This document shows, one piece after another, positions 17,234 through 24,171 of a DNA stretch of 64,000 nt. A model generated the notes under the pieces. The model was not told the origin of the DNA. It searched no databases and saw nothing but the letters and a program-made list of their open reading frames with translations. The number at the start of each line of letters is the position of its first letter. The stretch's first letter is position 1. The position numbers and the translations under genes are program-made. The stretch comes from Paenibacillus sambharensis (GTDB lineage: Bacteria; Bacillota; Bacilli; Paenibacillales; Paenibacillaceae): positions 183,162-247,161 of the forward strand of contig NZ_QKRB01000006.1 of NCBI RefSeq assembly GCF_003233845.1. The letters run 5' to 3'.

Positions 17234-17248
17234 TAATCATTTGAACGC

Positions 17249-17287
17249 AATAGCCGCTAACAGATTTATAGACTGTTGGCGGCTATT
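17249..17287 (+). terminator. Hairpin after the large glycosyltransferase gene
   Basis: A 15-bp stem runs from AATAGCCGCTAACAG (17249-17263) to CTGTTGGCGGCTATT (17273-17287) with one G-U pair. No T-run follows, so it may be a weak terminator or an mRNA-stabilising 3' hairpin. Confidence 0.55.
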
Positions 17288-17323
17288 AAGTTAGAAATGT
17301 GACTATACGAAAGATATGCTTGT

Positions 17324-17351
17324 TAATGAATTATAGTCTGGTTGCCGATAT
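17324..17351 (+). promoter_or_regulatory. Sigma-D promoter of the sugar-nucleotide operon
   Basis: TAAT at 17324-17327, 16 bases and a perfect GCCGATAT box at 17344-17351. It places the transcription start near 17358, just before the rfbF start at 17383. Confidence 0.75.
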
Positions 17352-17382
17352 AGTACTTAGACTGAGTGTGGAGAGTGGTCAA

Positions 17383-18153
17383 GTGAAAGCAGTTATTCTA
17401 GCTGGCGGATTAGGTACACGTATTAGCGAAGAGACACACTTAAAACCCAAACCGATGATTGAAATTGGTGGAAAACCAATTATTTGGCATATTATGAAAA
17501 TATATTCTTATTATGGCATCAATGAATTTATTGTATGTCTAGGTTATAAAGGGTACATGATTAAGGAGTATTTTGCGAACTATTTTTTGCATATGTCTGA
17601 TGTAACGTTTGATATGTTGAATAACACTATGCAAGTTCATCAGAAAAATGCGGAAGATTGGAAAGTAACCTTGGTAGATACGGGTGATCATACCATGACC
17701 GGGGGAAGATTAAAACGGGTTAGAGATTACATCGGTGATGAAACCTTTTGTTTTACTTATGGCGATGGCTTAAGCGATGTTAATGTTGGGGAGCTGCTTG
17801 CATATCATCATGAACAAGGTAAAATGGCTACTCTTACAGCGGTTCAGCCTGCAGGCAGATTCGGGGCGATTTATCTTGAAGATGATAATAATGTAGGCAG
17901 GTTTCAAGAAAAACCACAAGGGGACAACGCATGGATAAATGGCGGTTTTTTTGTCTTAGAGCCAGGAGTGTTTGAGTTGATTCATAATGACAGTACTTCG
18001 TGGGAAGCTGAACCGCTTGAACAACTAACTCGCTTGAAGGAGTTGGTTGCTTATAAACATAGCGGCTTTTGGCAGCCTATGGATACTATGAGGGATAAGA
18101 ATAAACTTGAAGAATTATGGCTAAGTAATAAAGCCCCTTGGAAACTTTGGTAG
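17383..18153 (+). CDS. rfbF: Glucose-1-phosphate cytidylyltransferase
   Basis: RfbF makes CDP-glucose from glucose-1-phosphate and CTP, the first step of CDP-6-deoxyhexose synthesis. The 256-residue protein starts [18 protein letters not shown], the nucleotide-binding signature, followed by [19 protein letters not shown]. It also shows [12 protein letters not shown] near 125-136 and [14 protein letters not shown] near 190. The GTG at 17383 is chosen because GGAG at 17370-17373 precedes it and because the upstream in-frame start at 17299 lies before the sigma-D promoter. rfbG follows after 20 bases. The CDP-specific family distinguishes this route from the dTDP route of RmlA. Confidence 0.95.
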   Translation: MKAVILAGGLGTRISEETHLKPKPMIEIGGKPIIWHIMKIYSYYGINEFIVCLGYKGYMIKEYFANYFLHMSDVTFDMLNNTMQVHQKNAEDWKVTLVDTGDHTMTGGRLKRVRDYIGDETFCFTYGDGLSDVNVGELLAYHHEQGKMATLTAVQPAGRFGAIYLEDDNNVGRFQEKPQGDNAWINGGFFVLEPGVFELIHNDSTSWEAEPLEQLTRLKELVAYKHSGFWQPMDTMRDKNKLEELWLSNKAPWKLW

Positions 18154-18173
18154 CTTTTTTGGGAGGTAAGAAA

Positions 18174-19289
18174 TTGATCGATACAGAGTTCTGGGCAAAT
18201 AAGCGGGTTTTGGTAACGGGGCATACAGGCTTTAAGGGATGTTGGTTGACAACGTGGTTATCGATGATGAATGCAAAAGTGTATGGGTATTCTTTACCGG
18301 GAAATAGTGACTCTGATTTTTTTGAGCGGGTTGGAGCAATACATGTAACCAAAAACTACTTTGGGGACATAAAAGATAAACTGAGCCTGACAGAAGCAAT
18401 TATAGAGACTGCTCCAGATATCATTTTTCACTTGGCAGCGCAACCCCTAGTCATCGAATCGTTTCATGACCCCTTGAATACTTACCACACTAACGTATTG
18501 GGCACTGTTAATTTATTCGAGGCAGTACGTACTGCAAAAAGCAAAGGTATAGATGTTAGAGCATTAATAAATGTTACTACAGACAAGGTTTACTTTAACC
18601 ATCATTGGGATAGAGGTTATACAGAAAATGATCAACTTGGTGGATTCGATCCTTATTCCGCCAGTAAAGCTTGTTCAGAATTAATTACAGCTTCATACAG
18701 GGATTCTTTTTTTAATATTAACCAATATCCTGAGCACAGACTGGGAATTGCTACTGCAAGAGCGGGCAATGTCATTGGGGGCGGGGACTGGTCTCAAAAT
18801 AGACTTGTACCTGATTGTGTTCGTTCCCTTCATCGTAAAGAGACAATTACACTCCGAAATCCTCATGCAGTTAGACCGTGGCAGCATGTATTAGAACCGC
18901 TAGGCGCTTATCTTATTCTTGCTGAACGCCTTATTGAGGATGCTAAGCTGTACCACGGAGCATGGAATATAGGTCCTGATATATCCGATTGCAGGCCGGT
19001 GTCTGAAGTGGTTTATGGGATACACCGCTTGTGGGGAGGAGATGTTAAGGACGTTGTAGAGGAACCATCAGTTTATCACGAGACAGATACCCTTAAACTG
19101 GATTGCTCCAAAACTATCTCTGGCTTGAAGTGGTCTCCTGTTTGGGACCTTAAGGCTGCGTTAGACAAAACAGTGGAATGGTACAAGGCTTATTACAATA
19201 ATGCATTAATCGATAGTGTCACTAAGAATCAGATTAGTTGTTATATGAACCATGCGAGACTGAAGCAGACGATTAGTAAAGAGCATTAA
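18174..19289 (+). CDS. rfbG: CDP-glucose 4,6-dehydratase
   Basis: RfbG converts CDP-glucose to CDP-4-keto-6-deoxyglucose. The 371-residue SDR enzyme has VLVTGHTGFKGCW near residues 12-24 (NAD binding), NVTTDKVYFNHHWDRGYTE near 130-150 with catalytic Thr and Asp, and the YxxxK pair in FDPYSASKACSEL. It also has GNVIGGGDWSQNRLVPD, typical of this subfamily. The TTG start at 18174 has GGGAGG seven bases upstream; a farther in-frame TTG at 18138 lies inside rfbF. It forms an operon with rfbF and the methyltransferase. No rfbH (3-dehydrase) follows, unlike in 3,6-dideoxyhexose clusters. Confidence 0.95.
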   Translation: MIDTEFWANKRVLVTGHTGFKGCWLTTWLSMMNAKVYGYSLPGNSDSDFFERVGAIHVTKNYFGDIKDKLSLTEAIIETAPDIIFHLAAQPLVIESFHDPLNTYHTNVLGTVNLFEAVRTAKSKGIDVRALINVTTDKVYFNHHWDRGYTENDQLGGFDPYSASKACSELITASYRDSFFNINQYPEHRLGIATARAGNVIGGGDWSQNRLVPDCVRSLHRKETITLRNPHAVRPWQHVLEPLGAYLILAERLIEDAKLYHGAWNIGPDISDCRPVSEVVYGIHRLWGGDVKDVVEEPSVYHETDTLKLDCSKTISGLKWSPVWDLKAALDKTVEWYKAYYNNALIDSVTKNQISCYMNHARLKQTISKEH

Positions 19290-19305
19290 GTTAGGAGCAG
19301 TGGGC

Positions 19306-20541
19306 ATGTTAAACAAACCAAATTGTCGTTTCTGTAGTTCAGAATCACTATATTCTTTCGCGGATCTTGGGTTAACGCCAATGGCTAATTCATATGTTAA
19401 AGAGGTTGATAAGCACAAAGGGGAAACATTCTACCCTCTTCATGCCTATGTTTGCGGGAACTGTTTCTTAGTTCAGCTGGATAAGTATGAATCAGCTGAA
19501 GAAATTTTTAGTGACTATGCCTACTTTAGTTCTTTTTCCGAAAGCTGGCTCAGTCATGCAAAAAAGTACTCAGATAAAGTAATCGAGAGGTTTGATCTAT
19601 CCTTAACTTCGCATGTCATTGAGATTGCTAGTAATGACGGATATCTGCTGCAATTTTTCAAGGGAAGAAACATGCCGATACTCGGTATTGAACCAGCGGC
19701 TAATGTCGCTAAGGTTGCTAACGAAAAAGGTATCAATACCAGAGTTGACTTTTTTGGGAGGCAACTGGCGCAAGAACTGTCGGATTCGGGATATGGAGCG
19801 GACCTGCTGGTTGCTAATAACGTGATTGCGCATGTGCCTGATCTCCATGACTTTGTGGAGGGTATGAAGATTCTCCTAAACCCTGAAGGCTTGCTGACAG
19901 TAGAGTTTCCGCACTTAATGCGACTGATGGAGAATAATCAGTTTGATACGATATACCACGAGCACTTTTCATATTTTTCATTTTCAACTTTGAGGGAGAT
20001 ATTTGCAGCTAAAGAACTTACCATTTTTGATGTTGAGGAACTAACCACGCATGGTGGGTCGCTGAGAGTCTACGTATGTCATAACGACGCTGATAAGTAT
20101 GGAATAAGTGAAGCCGTTACGAAAATGCTGGAGCTTGAGAGGGAGCACGGCTTAAATAAAATCGAAACATATCATAACTTTGCTGAGCAGGTTCGGGAAA
20201 CCAAGAGAGATATACTGTCATTTCTGGTGAGTCTGAAGGAAAGTGGCAAAATAATTGTCGGGTACGGCGCGCCGGCAAAAGGTAATACACTACTGAACTA
20301 TTGCGGTATAAGTTCGGATTTCCTTGACTATACAGTAGACCGAAGCCCATACAAGCAGGGGACTTTACTTCCGGGTACACGAATCCCCGTTTATCATCCG
20401 GACAAAATTGCGGAAACAAAGCCAGACTATATCTTCATCACACCCTGGAATATTAAGGATGAGATTATTGAACAGATGCAATACGTAAAGGAGTGGGGGG
20501 CGAAATTTGTCGTGCCTATTCCAAAAATTGAGGTGATTTAG
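19306..20541 (+). CDS. Sugar C-methyltransferase (TylC3/NovU/TcaB9 type)
   Basis: An SAM-dependent enzyme of 411 residues predicted to add a methyl group to a ring carbon of a 4-keto-6-deoxy NDP-sugar. Order of parts: a zinc-binding N-terminus with CRFC near 8-11 and CGNC near 50-53, a Rossmann SAM domain beginning HVIEIASNDGYLLQFF near 103, the motif TIYHEHFSYFSFSTL near 217-231, whose Tyr-X-Glu-His group matches the active-site residues reported for TcaB9, and a C-terminal domain with GYGAPAKGNTLLNYCGI near 323. The start ATG at 19306 has TAGGAG eight bases upstream, while GTG at 19300 is too close to that site. Whether C-3 or C-5 is methylated cannot be told from sequence. The ribosome binding site of the next gene lies in its last codons. 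Confidence 0.9.
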   Translation: MLNKPNCRFCSSESLYSFADLGLTPMANSYVKEVDKHKGETFYPLHAYVCGNCFLVQLDKYESAEEIFSDYAYFSSFSESWLSHAKKYSDKVIERFDLSLTSHVIEIASNDGYLLQFFKGRNMPILGIEPAANVAKVANEKGINTRVDFFGRQLAQELSDSGYGADLLVANNVIAHVPDLHDFVEGMKILLNPEGLLTVEFPHLMRLMENNQFDTIYHEHFSYFSFSTLREIFAAKELTIFDVEELTTHGGSLRVYVCHNDADKYGISEAVTKMLELEREHGLNKIETYHNFAEQVRETKRDILSFLVSLKESGKIIVGYGAPAKGNTLLNYCGISSDFLDYTVDRSPYKQGTLLPGTRIPVYHPDKIAETKPDYIFITPWNIKDEIIEQMQYVKEWGAKFVVPIPKIEVI

Positions 20542-20542
20542 C

Positions 20543-21076
20543 ATTATTTTCAGGGAAACAGCTTTAAAGGGCGCCTTTGTTATAGAACCGGAGAAAATAA
20601 AAGATGAGAGGGGATTTTTTTCGAGATCCTGGTGCCGGCAGGAGTTTGAGAAACATGGGCTTGAAAGTGATTTTGTCCAATGTAATATATCTCAAAATCG
20701 TAGTAAAGCTACCCTCCGCGGTATGCATTATCAGCAAGAACCTTACGGAGAAACTAAGCTGATAAGATGTACCAGGGGAGCGATTTACGACGTGATTGTA
20801 GATCTTAGACCTTCCTCCGAAACGTATAAAGGATGGGCAGCATACACGCTCAGCCAGGAAAATTATATGATGTTATACGTGCCAGAAGGGTTTGCACATG
20901 GATTTGTTACATTGGAGAATGACACGGAAGTCTTTTATCAAATGGGCAACTTTTATAAACCTGAAGCCGCGAGAGGAATAAGATGGGACGACCCTGCAAT
21001 AGGCATAAGGTGGCCTGATTTAGGAACCTACATTATTTCGGAGAGAGACCTGAGTTATGGGGAGTATCAGTCGTGA
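20543..21076 (+). CDS. RmlC-like dTDP-4-dehydrorhamnose 3,5-epimerase family protein with a possible AUU start
   Basis: A cupin-type epimerase of about 177 residues acting on 4-keto-6-deoxy NDP-sugars. The conserved start region reads (I/M)IFRETALKGAFVIEP, then DERGFFSRSWCRQEF and RGMHYQQEP with the catalytic His, then EVFYQMGNFYKPEA, and IRWDDPAIGIRWP near the end. No ATG, GTG, TTG or CTG occurs in this frame before the ATG at 20723, which would begin right at the catalytic His and delete about 60 conserved residues. GAGGTGA at 20530-20536 lies six bases before ATT at 20543, exactly where relatives have their first Met. An AUU start is therefore proposed; a sequence error or a decayed start is the alternative. 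The C-terminus overlaps the next gene by 4 bases. Confidence 0.8.
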   Translation: MIFRETALKGAFVIEPEKIKDERGFFSRSWCRQEFEKHGLESDFVQCNISQNRSKATLRGMHYQQEPYGETKLIRCTRGAIYDVIVDLRPSSETYKGWAAYTLSQENYMMLYVPEGFAHGFVTLENDTEVFYQMGNFYKPEAARGIRWDDPAIGIRWPDLGTYIISERDLSYGEYQS

Positions 21077-21987
21077 AAAGAATAATGGTGACTGGAGCCA
21101 GCGGGTTTATTGGCAGGCATGTTGTAGAAGCCCTGTTAAGCCAAGGGTACGAAGTTCATGGGTTGTATCATAACCAACGGATGATAGAGGACAACAGCAG
21201 ACTGAAGATGCATGCCATCGACTTGATGGATGATGCCCAAGTCCAGAGATTGCTCCATACCGTTAAACCTACACACCTGCTTCATCTTTCATGGATCACT
21301 AAGCAGGGAGTTTATTGGGACTCTGTCGAGAATTATTATTGGCATAGAGCAAGCTTCCATCTTGCCGAATGCTTTTATAGTAATGGCGGGAAGCGGCTAG
21401 TAGTGGCGGGCAGCTGTGCCGAGTATGATTGGTCGCATGGTTACCTGAAGGAAAACATAACACCTTTAAGTTTTAGTACCCCTTATGCAGCATGCAAGAA
21501 CCATCTTCAGGGTATGATTACATCCTATGCCAATCTTTTAAACAAAGATTTTGTATGGGGAAGGGTTTTTTTCTTATATGGTCCTCACGAGCATGCTGGC
21601 CGGCTTGTGCCTTCGGTAATTCGCTCATTATTAGCCAATCAGAATGCAAGGTGTTCCCACGGAAAACAAATAAGAGATTTTCTTCATGTCAAGGATGTTG
21701 CTGAGGCATTAGTCACCTTATTATTAAGTACCACCATTAATGGTACCGTGAATATCTGCTCAGGAAGGCCTGTTAGCATTATGGATATAGTCACTAGGAT
21801 CTCGGGTTATATGGGTAAAAGTGAGTTGGTTGAATTTGGAGCGTTGAATTGTTCTGAAAAAGAGGCGCCCTTAGTTATAGGAGATCCTGCAAGGCTGCTT
21901 ACAGAAACCGATTGGAAACCTCGGATATCACTACCACAGGGAATAGCGGATACTGTCGAATGGTGGAGGGAAGTAAAAAATCAATAG
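21073..21987 (+). CDS. NAD-dependent epimerase/dehydratase family sugar reductase
   Basis: A 304-residue extended SDR enzyme, probably the 4-ketoreductase that finishes the CDP-deoxysugar, although epimerase activity cannot be excluded. It has the NAD-binding MVTGASGFIGRHVVEALL at the N-terminus, VVAGSCAEYDW near 112-122 and the catalytic pair in STPYAACKNHLQG near 135-147. It also has GRVFFLYGPHEHAGRLVPSV and KQIRDFLHVKDVAEAL, common to nucleotide-sugar SDRs. The GTG start overlaps the previous stop (GTGA), indicating coupling. Confidence 0.85.
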   Translation: MKRIMVTGASGFIGRHVVEALLSQGYEVHGLYHNQRMIEDNSRLKMHAIDLMDDAQVQRLLHTVKPTHLLHLSWITKQGVYWDSVENYYWHRASFHLAECFYSNGGKRLVVAGSCAEYDWSHGYLKENITPLSFSTPYAACKNHLQGMITSYANLLNKDFVWGRVFFLYGPHEHAGRLVPSVIRSLLANQNARCSHGKQIRDFLHVKDVAEALVTLLLSTTINGTVNICSGRPVSIMDIVTRISGYMGKSELVEFGALNCSEKEAPLVIGDPARLLTETDWKPRISLPQGIADTVEWWREVKNQ

Positions 21988-22003
21988 ATAGGGGATCTAT
22001 AAA

Positions 22004-22771
22004 GTGAAAATTACAATTGATACTGAAAAGAAGCAACTTATTCAGGAAAACGAGGAGCAGATTAGACAACTCCCGTTATATTCTAAAGAATCATTTGAAA
22101 TCTTGTCTGATTTATGGGCCAAGGTGGGATGGAATGAAAAATACACCTATACCTTTTCATGGTTGGGAAGGCCTGTTATTCAGCTGCCCGAAGACATGAT
22201 CCGTATTCAGGAGGTCATATATGAACTGAAGCCGGATGTGATTATAGAGACAGGGGTAGCGCATGGCGGATCGCTGATTTTCTATGCAAGTCTGCTCAAA
22301 GCGATGAACAAGGGACGGGTTATAGGTATAGATATTGAGATTCGGCCTCACAATCGTATTGAAATTGAGAAGCACGAGCTGGCAGAATATATCACTCTTG
22401 TTGAAGGTGATTCAGTCGGAGGAAAGGTCGTATCCGATGTGAAGGAAATGATTGGAGAAGCGGAAACGGTCCTGATTATCTTGGATTCCAATCATTCAAA
22501 GAGTCATGTAACACGTGAATTGGACGCGTACAGCGGACTAGTGACTACTGGCTCATATATAGTTGTTACTGACGGTTACATGAAGTACTTGGCTGATGTT
22601 CCTCGTGCGGGTGAGGATTGGTCTTGGGATAATCCTGTTAGCGCTATAGAGGAATTTCTTCAACAAAATGATAATTTCCAGTTTGTAAAGCCAATGTGGC
22701 CTTTCAATGAAAGTAATCTAACAGAGAACGTTACGCATTGGCCAATGGCATGGTTGAAAAAAATAAAGTAA
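22004..22771 (+). CDS. CmcI/cephalosporin-hydroxylase family methyltransferase
   Basis: A 255-residue protein of the CmcI/rhamnosyl O-methyltransferase family, which despite the name cephalosporin hydroxylase has a Rossmann SAM-binding fold. Visible features are SWLGRPVIQLPEDMIRIQE, the SAM loop VIIETGVAHGGSLIFYASLL near residues 80-99, RVIGIDIEIRPHNR near 105-118, ILDSNHSKSHVTREL near 162-176 and a C-terminal WPMAWLKK. In this setting it probably O-methylates the glycan or its sugar precursor. The GTG start at 22004 follows ATAGGGGAT. It is the last gene of the island, and a sigma-A promoter for csp follows directly. Confidence 0.8.
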   Translation: MKITIDTEKKQLIQENEEQIRQLPLYSKESFEILSDLWAKVGWNEKYTYTFSWLGRPVIQLPEDMIRIQEVIYELKPDVIIETGVAHGGSLIFYASLLKAMNKGRVIGIDIEIRPHNRIEIEKHELAEYITLVEGDSVGGKVVSDVKEMIGEAETVLIILDSNHSKSHVTRELDAYSGLVTTGSYIVVTDGYMKYLADVPRAGEDWSWDNPVSAIEEFLQQNDNFQFVKPMWPFNESNLTENVTHWPMAWLKKIK

Positions 22772-22819
22772 CATAAAAAGTGGATATTCCGTCTGTAATG
22801 AATTCGCTTACAAACCTTG

Positions 22820-22848
22820 TTGACATCTCCAAACCCTGGTGCTATAGT
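22820..22848 (+). promoter_or_regulatory. Sigma-A promoter of the cold-shock gene
   Basis: TTGACA at 22820-22825, 17 bases, TATAGT at 22843-22848. The -35 box is perfect and the -10 box differs at one position. Confidence 0.85.
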
Positions 22849-22914
22849 TTTGGTGTGGGCCATGCAACACATGTACGCCTCACAGCTATTTGAAGATGAA
22901 GGGAATGTTTACGG

Positions 22915-23112
22915 ATGCAAGGTAAAGTTAAATGGTTTAACGCAGAGAAGGGCTACGGATTTATCGAGACTGAAGAAGGCGGCGACGTTTTCGTTCATTT
23001 CTCCGCGATCCAATCCGAAGGTTTCAAAACCCTCGAAGAAGGCCAATCGGTCGAATTCGACATCGTTGAAGGCGCACGCGGTCCACAAGCTGCTAACGTA
23101 GTCAAACTGTAA
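22915..23112 (+). CDS. Cold-shock protein (CspA family)
   Basis: A 65-residue single OB-fold RNA chaperone. [18 protein letters not shown] contains RNP1 (KGYGFI) and DVFVHFSAI contains RNP2. The downstream strand [16 protein letters not shown] completes the domain. RBS GAAGGGAA precedes the ATG, and a leader of about 60 bases lies between promoter and start. A csp gene between the flagellar operon and hpf is common in Paenibacillus-like genomes, so this marks the end of the inserted glycan island. Confidence 0.95.
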   Translation: MQGKVKWFNAEKGYGFIETEEGGDVFVHFSAIQSEGFKTLEEGQSVEFDIVEGARGPQAANVVKL

Positions 23113-23170
23113 TCATCCGGCCTAGAGCCGATGGATAGATGGTATACAATTGACCAGTGCTGGACACAAT

Positions 23171-23196
23171 CCCCCGGGATAACCGGGGGTCTTTTA
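23171..23196 (+). terminator. Terminator of csp
   Basis: CCCCCGG at 23171-23177 pairs with CCGGGGG at 23183-23189, followed by TCTTTTATTT. Confidence 0.9.
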
Positions 23197-23278
23197 TTTG
23201 GTCCGGTGCTGGTTTTTCTGCTCCTTTATGGTCCCCTGCAAAATTTTCAAAAAATTCAAAACTATCCGTGTTTTCATT

Positions 23279-23307
23279 TTGTTAACGGTTTATGAATATG
23301 ATATGAT
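23279..23307 (+). promoter_or_regulatory. Sigma-A-like promoter of hpf
   Basis: TTGTTA at 23279-23284, 17 bases, TATGAT at 23302-23307, 27 bases before the start codon. Stress sigma factors control hpf in relatives, but no clear site for them was seen here. Confidence 0.65.
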
Positions 23308-23333
23308 GGGATTAAGTAAAGGAGGAGTGCACA

Positions 23334-23882
23334 ATGAAATACAACATCCGTGGTCAACAAATCGAAGTTACAGACGCGCTAAGAGACTATGTTGAGAAGA
23401 AAATAAGCCGACTGGACCGGTATTTTGAAGCACCCTTAACCTCCGATGTGAATGTGACTTTATCTGTTATTCGTAACAAGCAAAGCGTAGAAGTGACGAT
23501 ACCGCTGACCGGCGTTATGCTGCGGGCGGAAGAACAGCATGATGATATGTATGCAGCGATTGATCTTGTGGTGGACAAGCTGGAGCGGCAGATCCGCAAG
23601 CACAAGACCAAGCTGAACCGGAAGTTCCGCCAGGATGGCGGCATCCGAGCCCTGTTTAGGGAAGAGCCTGTGGCTCCTCAGGCAGTGGAGGAAGAGGATG
23701 ATGAACTGGAAGTTGTCCGTACCAAGCGCCACGCACTGAAGCCGATGGATGTGGAGGAAGCGATCCTCCAGATGAATATGATCGGCCACAGCTTCTTCGT
23801 CTTCGCCAACTCGGATACGAAGGAAGTTAACGTTGTGTATAAGCGCAACGACGGCAAGTACGGATTAATTGAACAAGCGTAA
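23334..23882 (+). CDS. hpf: Long-form ribosome hibernation promoting factor
   Basis: Long HPF (YvyD type, 182 residues) binds the 30S subunit and dimerises ribosomes into inactive 100S particles in stationary phase. The N-terminal beta-alpha-beta domain, residues 1-100, starts MKYNIRGQQIEVTDALRDYV and has EQHDDMYAAIDLVVDKLERQ. An acidic linker, EEEDDELEVVRTKRH, leads to the C-terminal dimerisation domain with LKPMDVEEAILQMNMIGHSF and NVVYKRNDGKYGLIE. RBS AAGGAGGAG precedes the ATG. It sits before secA, as in Bacillus subtilis. Confidence 0.97.
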   Translation: MKYNIRGQQIEVTDALRDYVEKKISRLDRYFEAPLTSDVNVTLSVIRNKQSVEVTIPLTGVMLRAEEQHDDMYAAIDLVVDKLERQIRKHKTKLNRKFRQDGGIRALFREEPVAPQAVEEEDDELEVVRTKRHALKPMDVEEAILQMNMIGHSFFVFANSDTKEVNVVYKRNDGKYGLIEQA

Positions 23883-23930
23883 CCGATGCCGGAGGCATCA
23901 ACCGAAGCATGACCTTGACGATGCAAATTC

Positions 23931-23963
23931 AGCCGGGCCCCTTCAGGGTCCGGCTTTACATTT
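23931..23963 (+). terminator. Terminator of hpf
   Basis: AGCCGGGCCC at 23931-23940 pairs with GGGTCCGGCT at 23946-23955 with one G-U pair. The sequence TTACATTT follows. Confidence 0.8.
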
Positions 23964-24105
23964 AACAGGCTAAAGCCGGTGCTCAAGACCGCGGTTCATA
24001 ACGGAAACCGGGATTGGCAACACTAGGTTCCTGTGGAGTTTGTTCGGCAGGATAGGCGCTGGGCGGATTAGCTGGGAATTTCAGGCGTTTTTTGGCTGTC
24101 TGTCA

Positions 24106-24134
24106 TTGCGGCGGCATGTCCAAACTGATACAAT
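24106..24134 (+). promoter_or_regulatory. Sigma-A promoter of secA
   Basis: TTGCGG at 24106-24111, 17 bases, TACAAT at 24129-24134, 37 bases before the secA ATG. Confidence 0.6.
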
Positions 24135-24171
24135 TTAGGCAAAGAGTCGAATACGAAAGGGGCATAACCTG

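Noticed and set aside
17299..17382. Longer rfbF start
   Set aside because: The extension precedes the sigma-D promoter, is unlike the family N-terminus and lacks a ribosome binding site.
11609..22914. Mobile element carrying the glycan island
   Set aside because: No transposase, integrase, terminal repeats or target duplications were seen; transfer is suggested only by base composition and position.
22817..23101. Overlapping 94-codon frame at the cold-shock gene
   Set aside because: It overlaps the csp promoter and gene in another frame and has no features.
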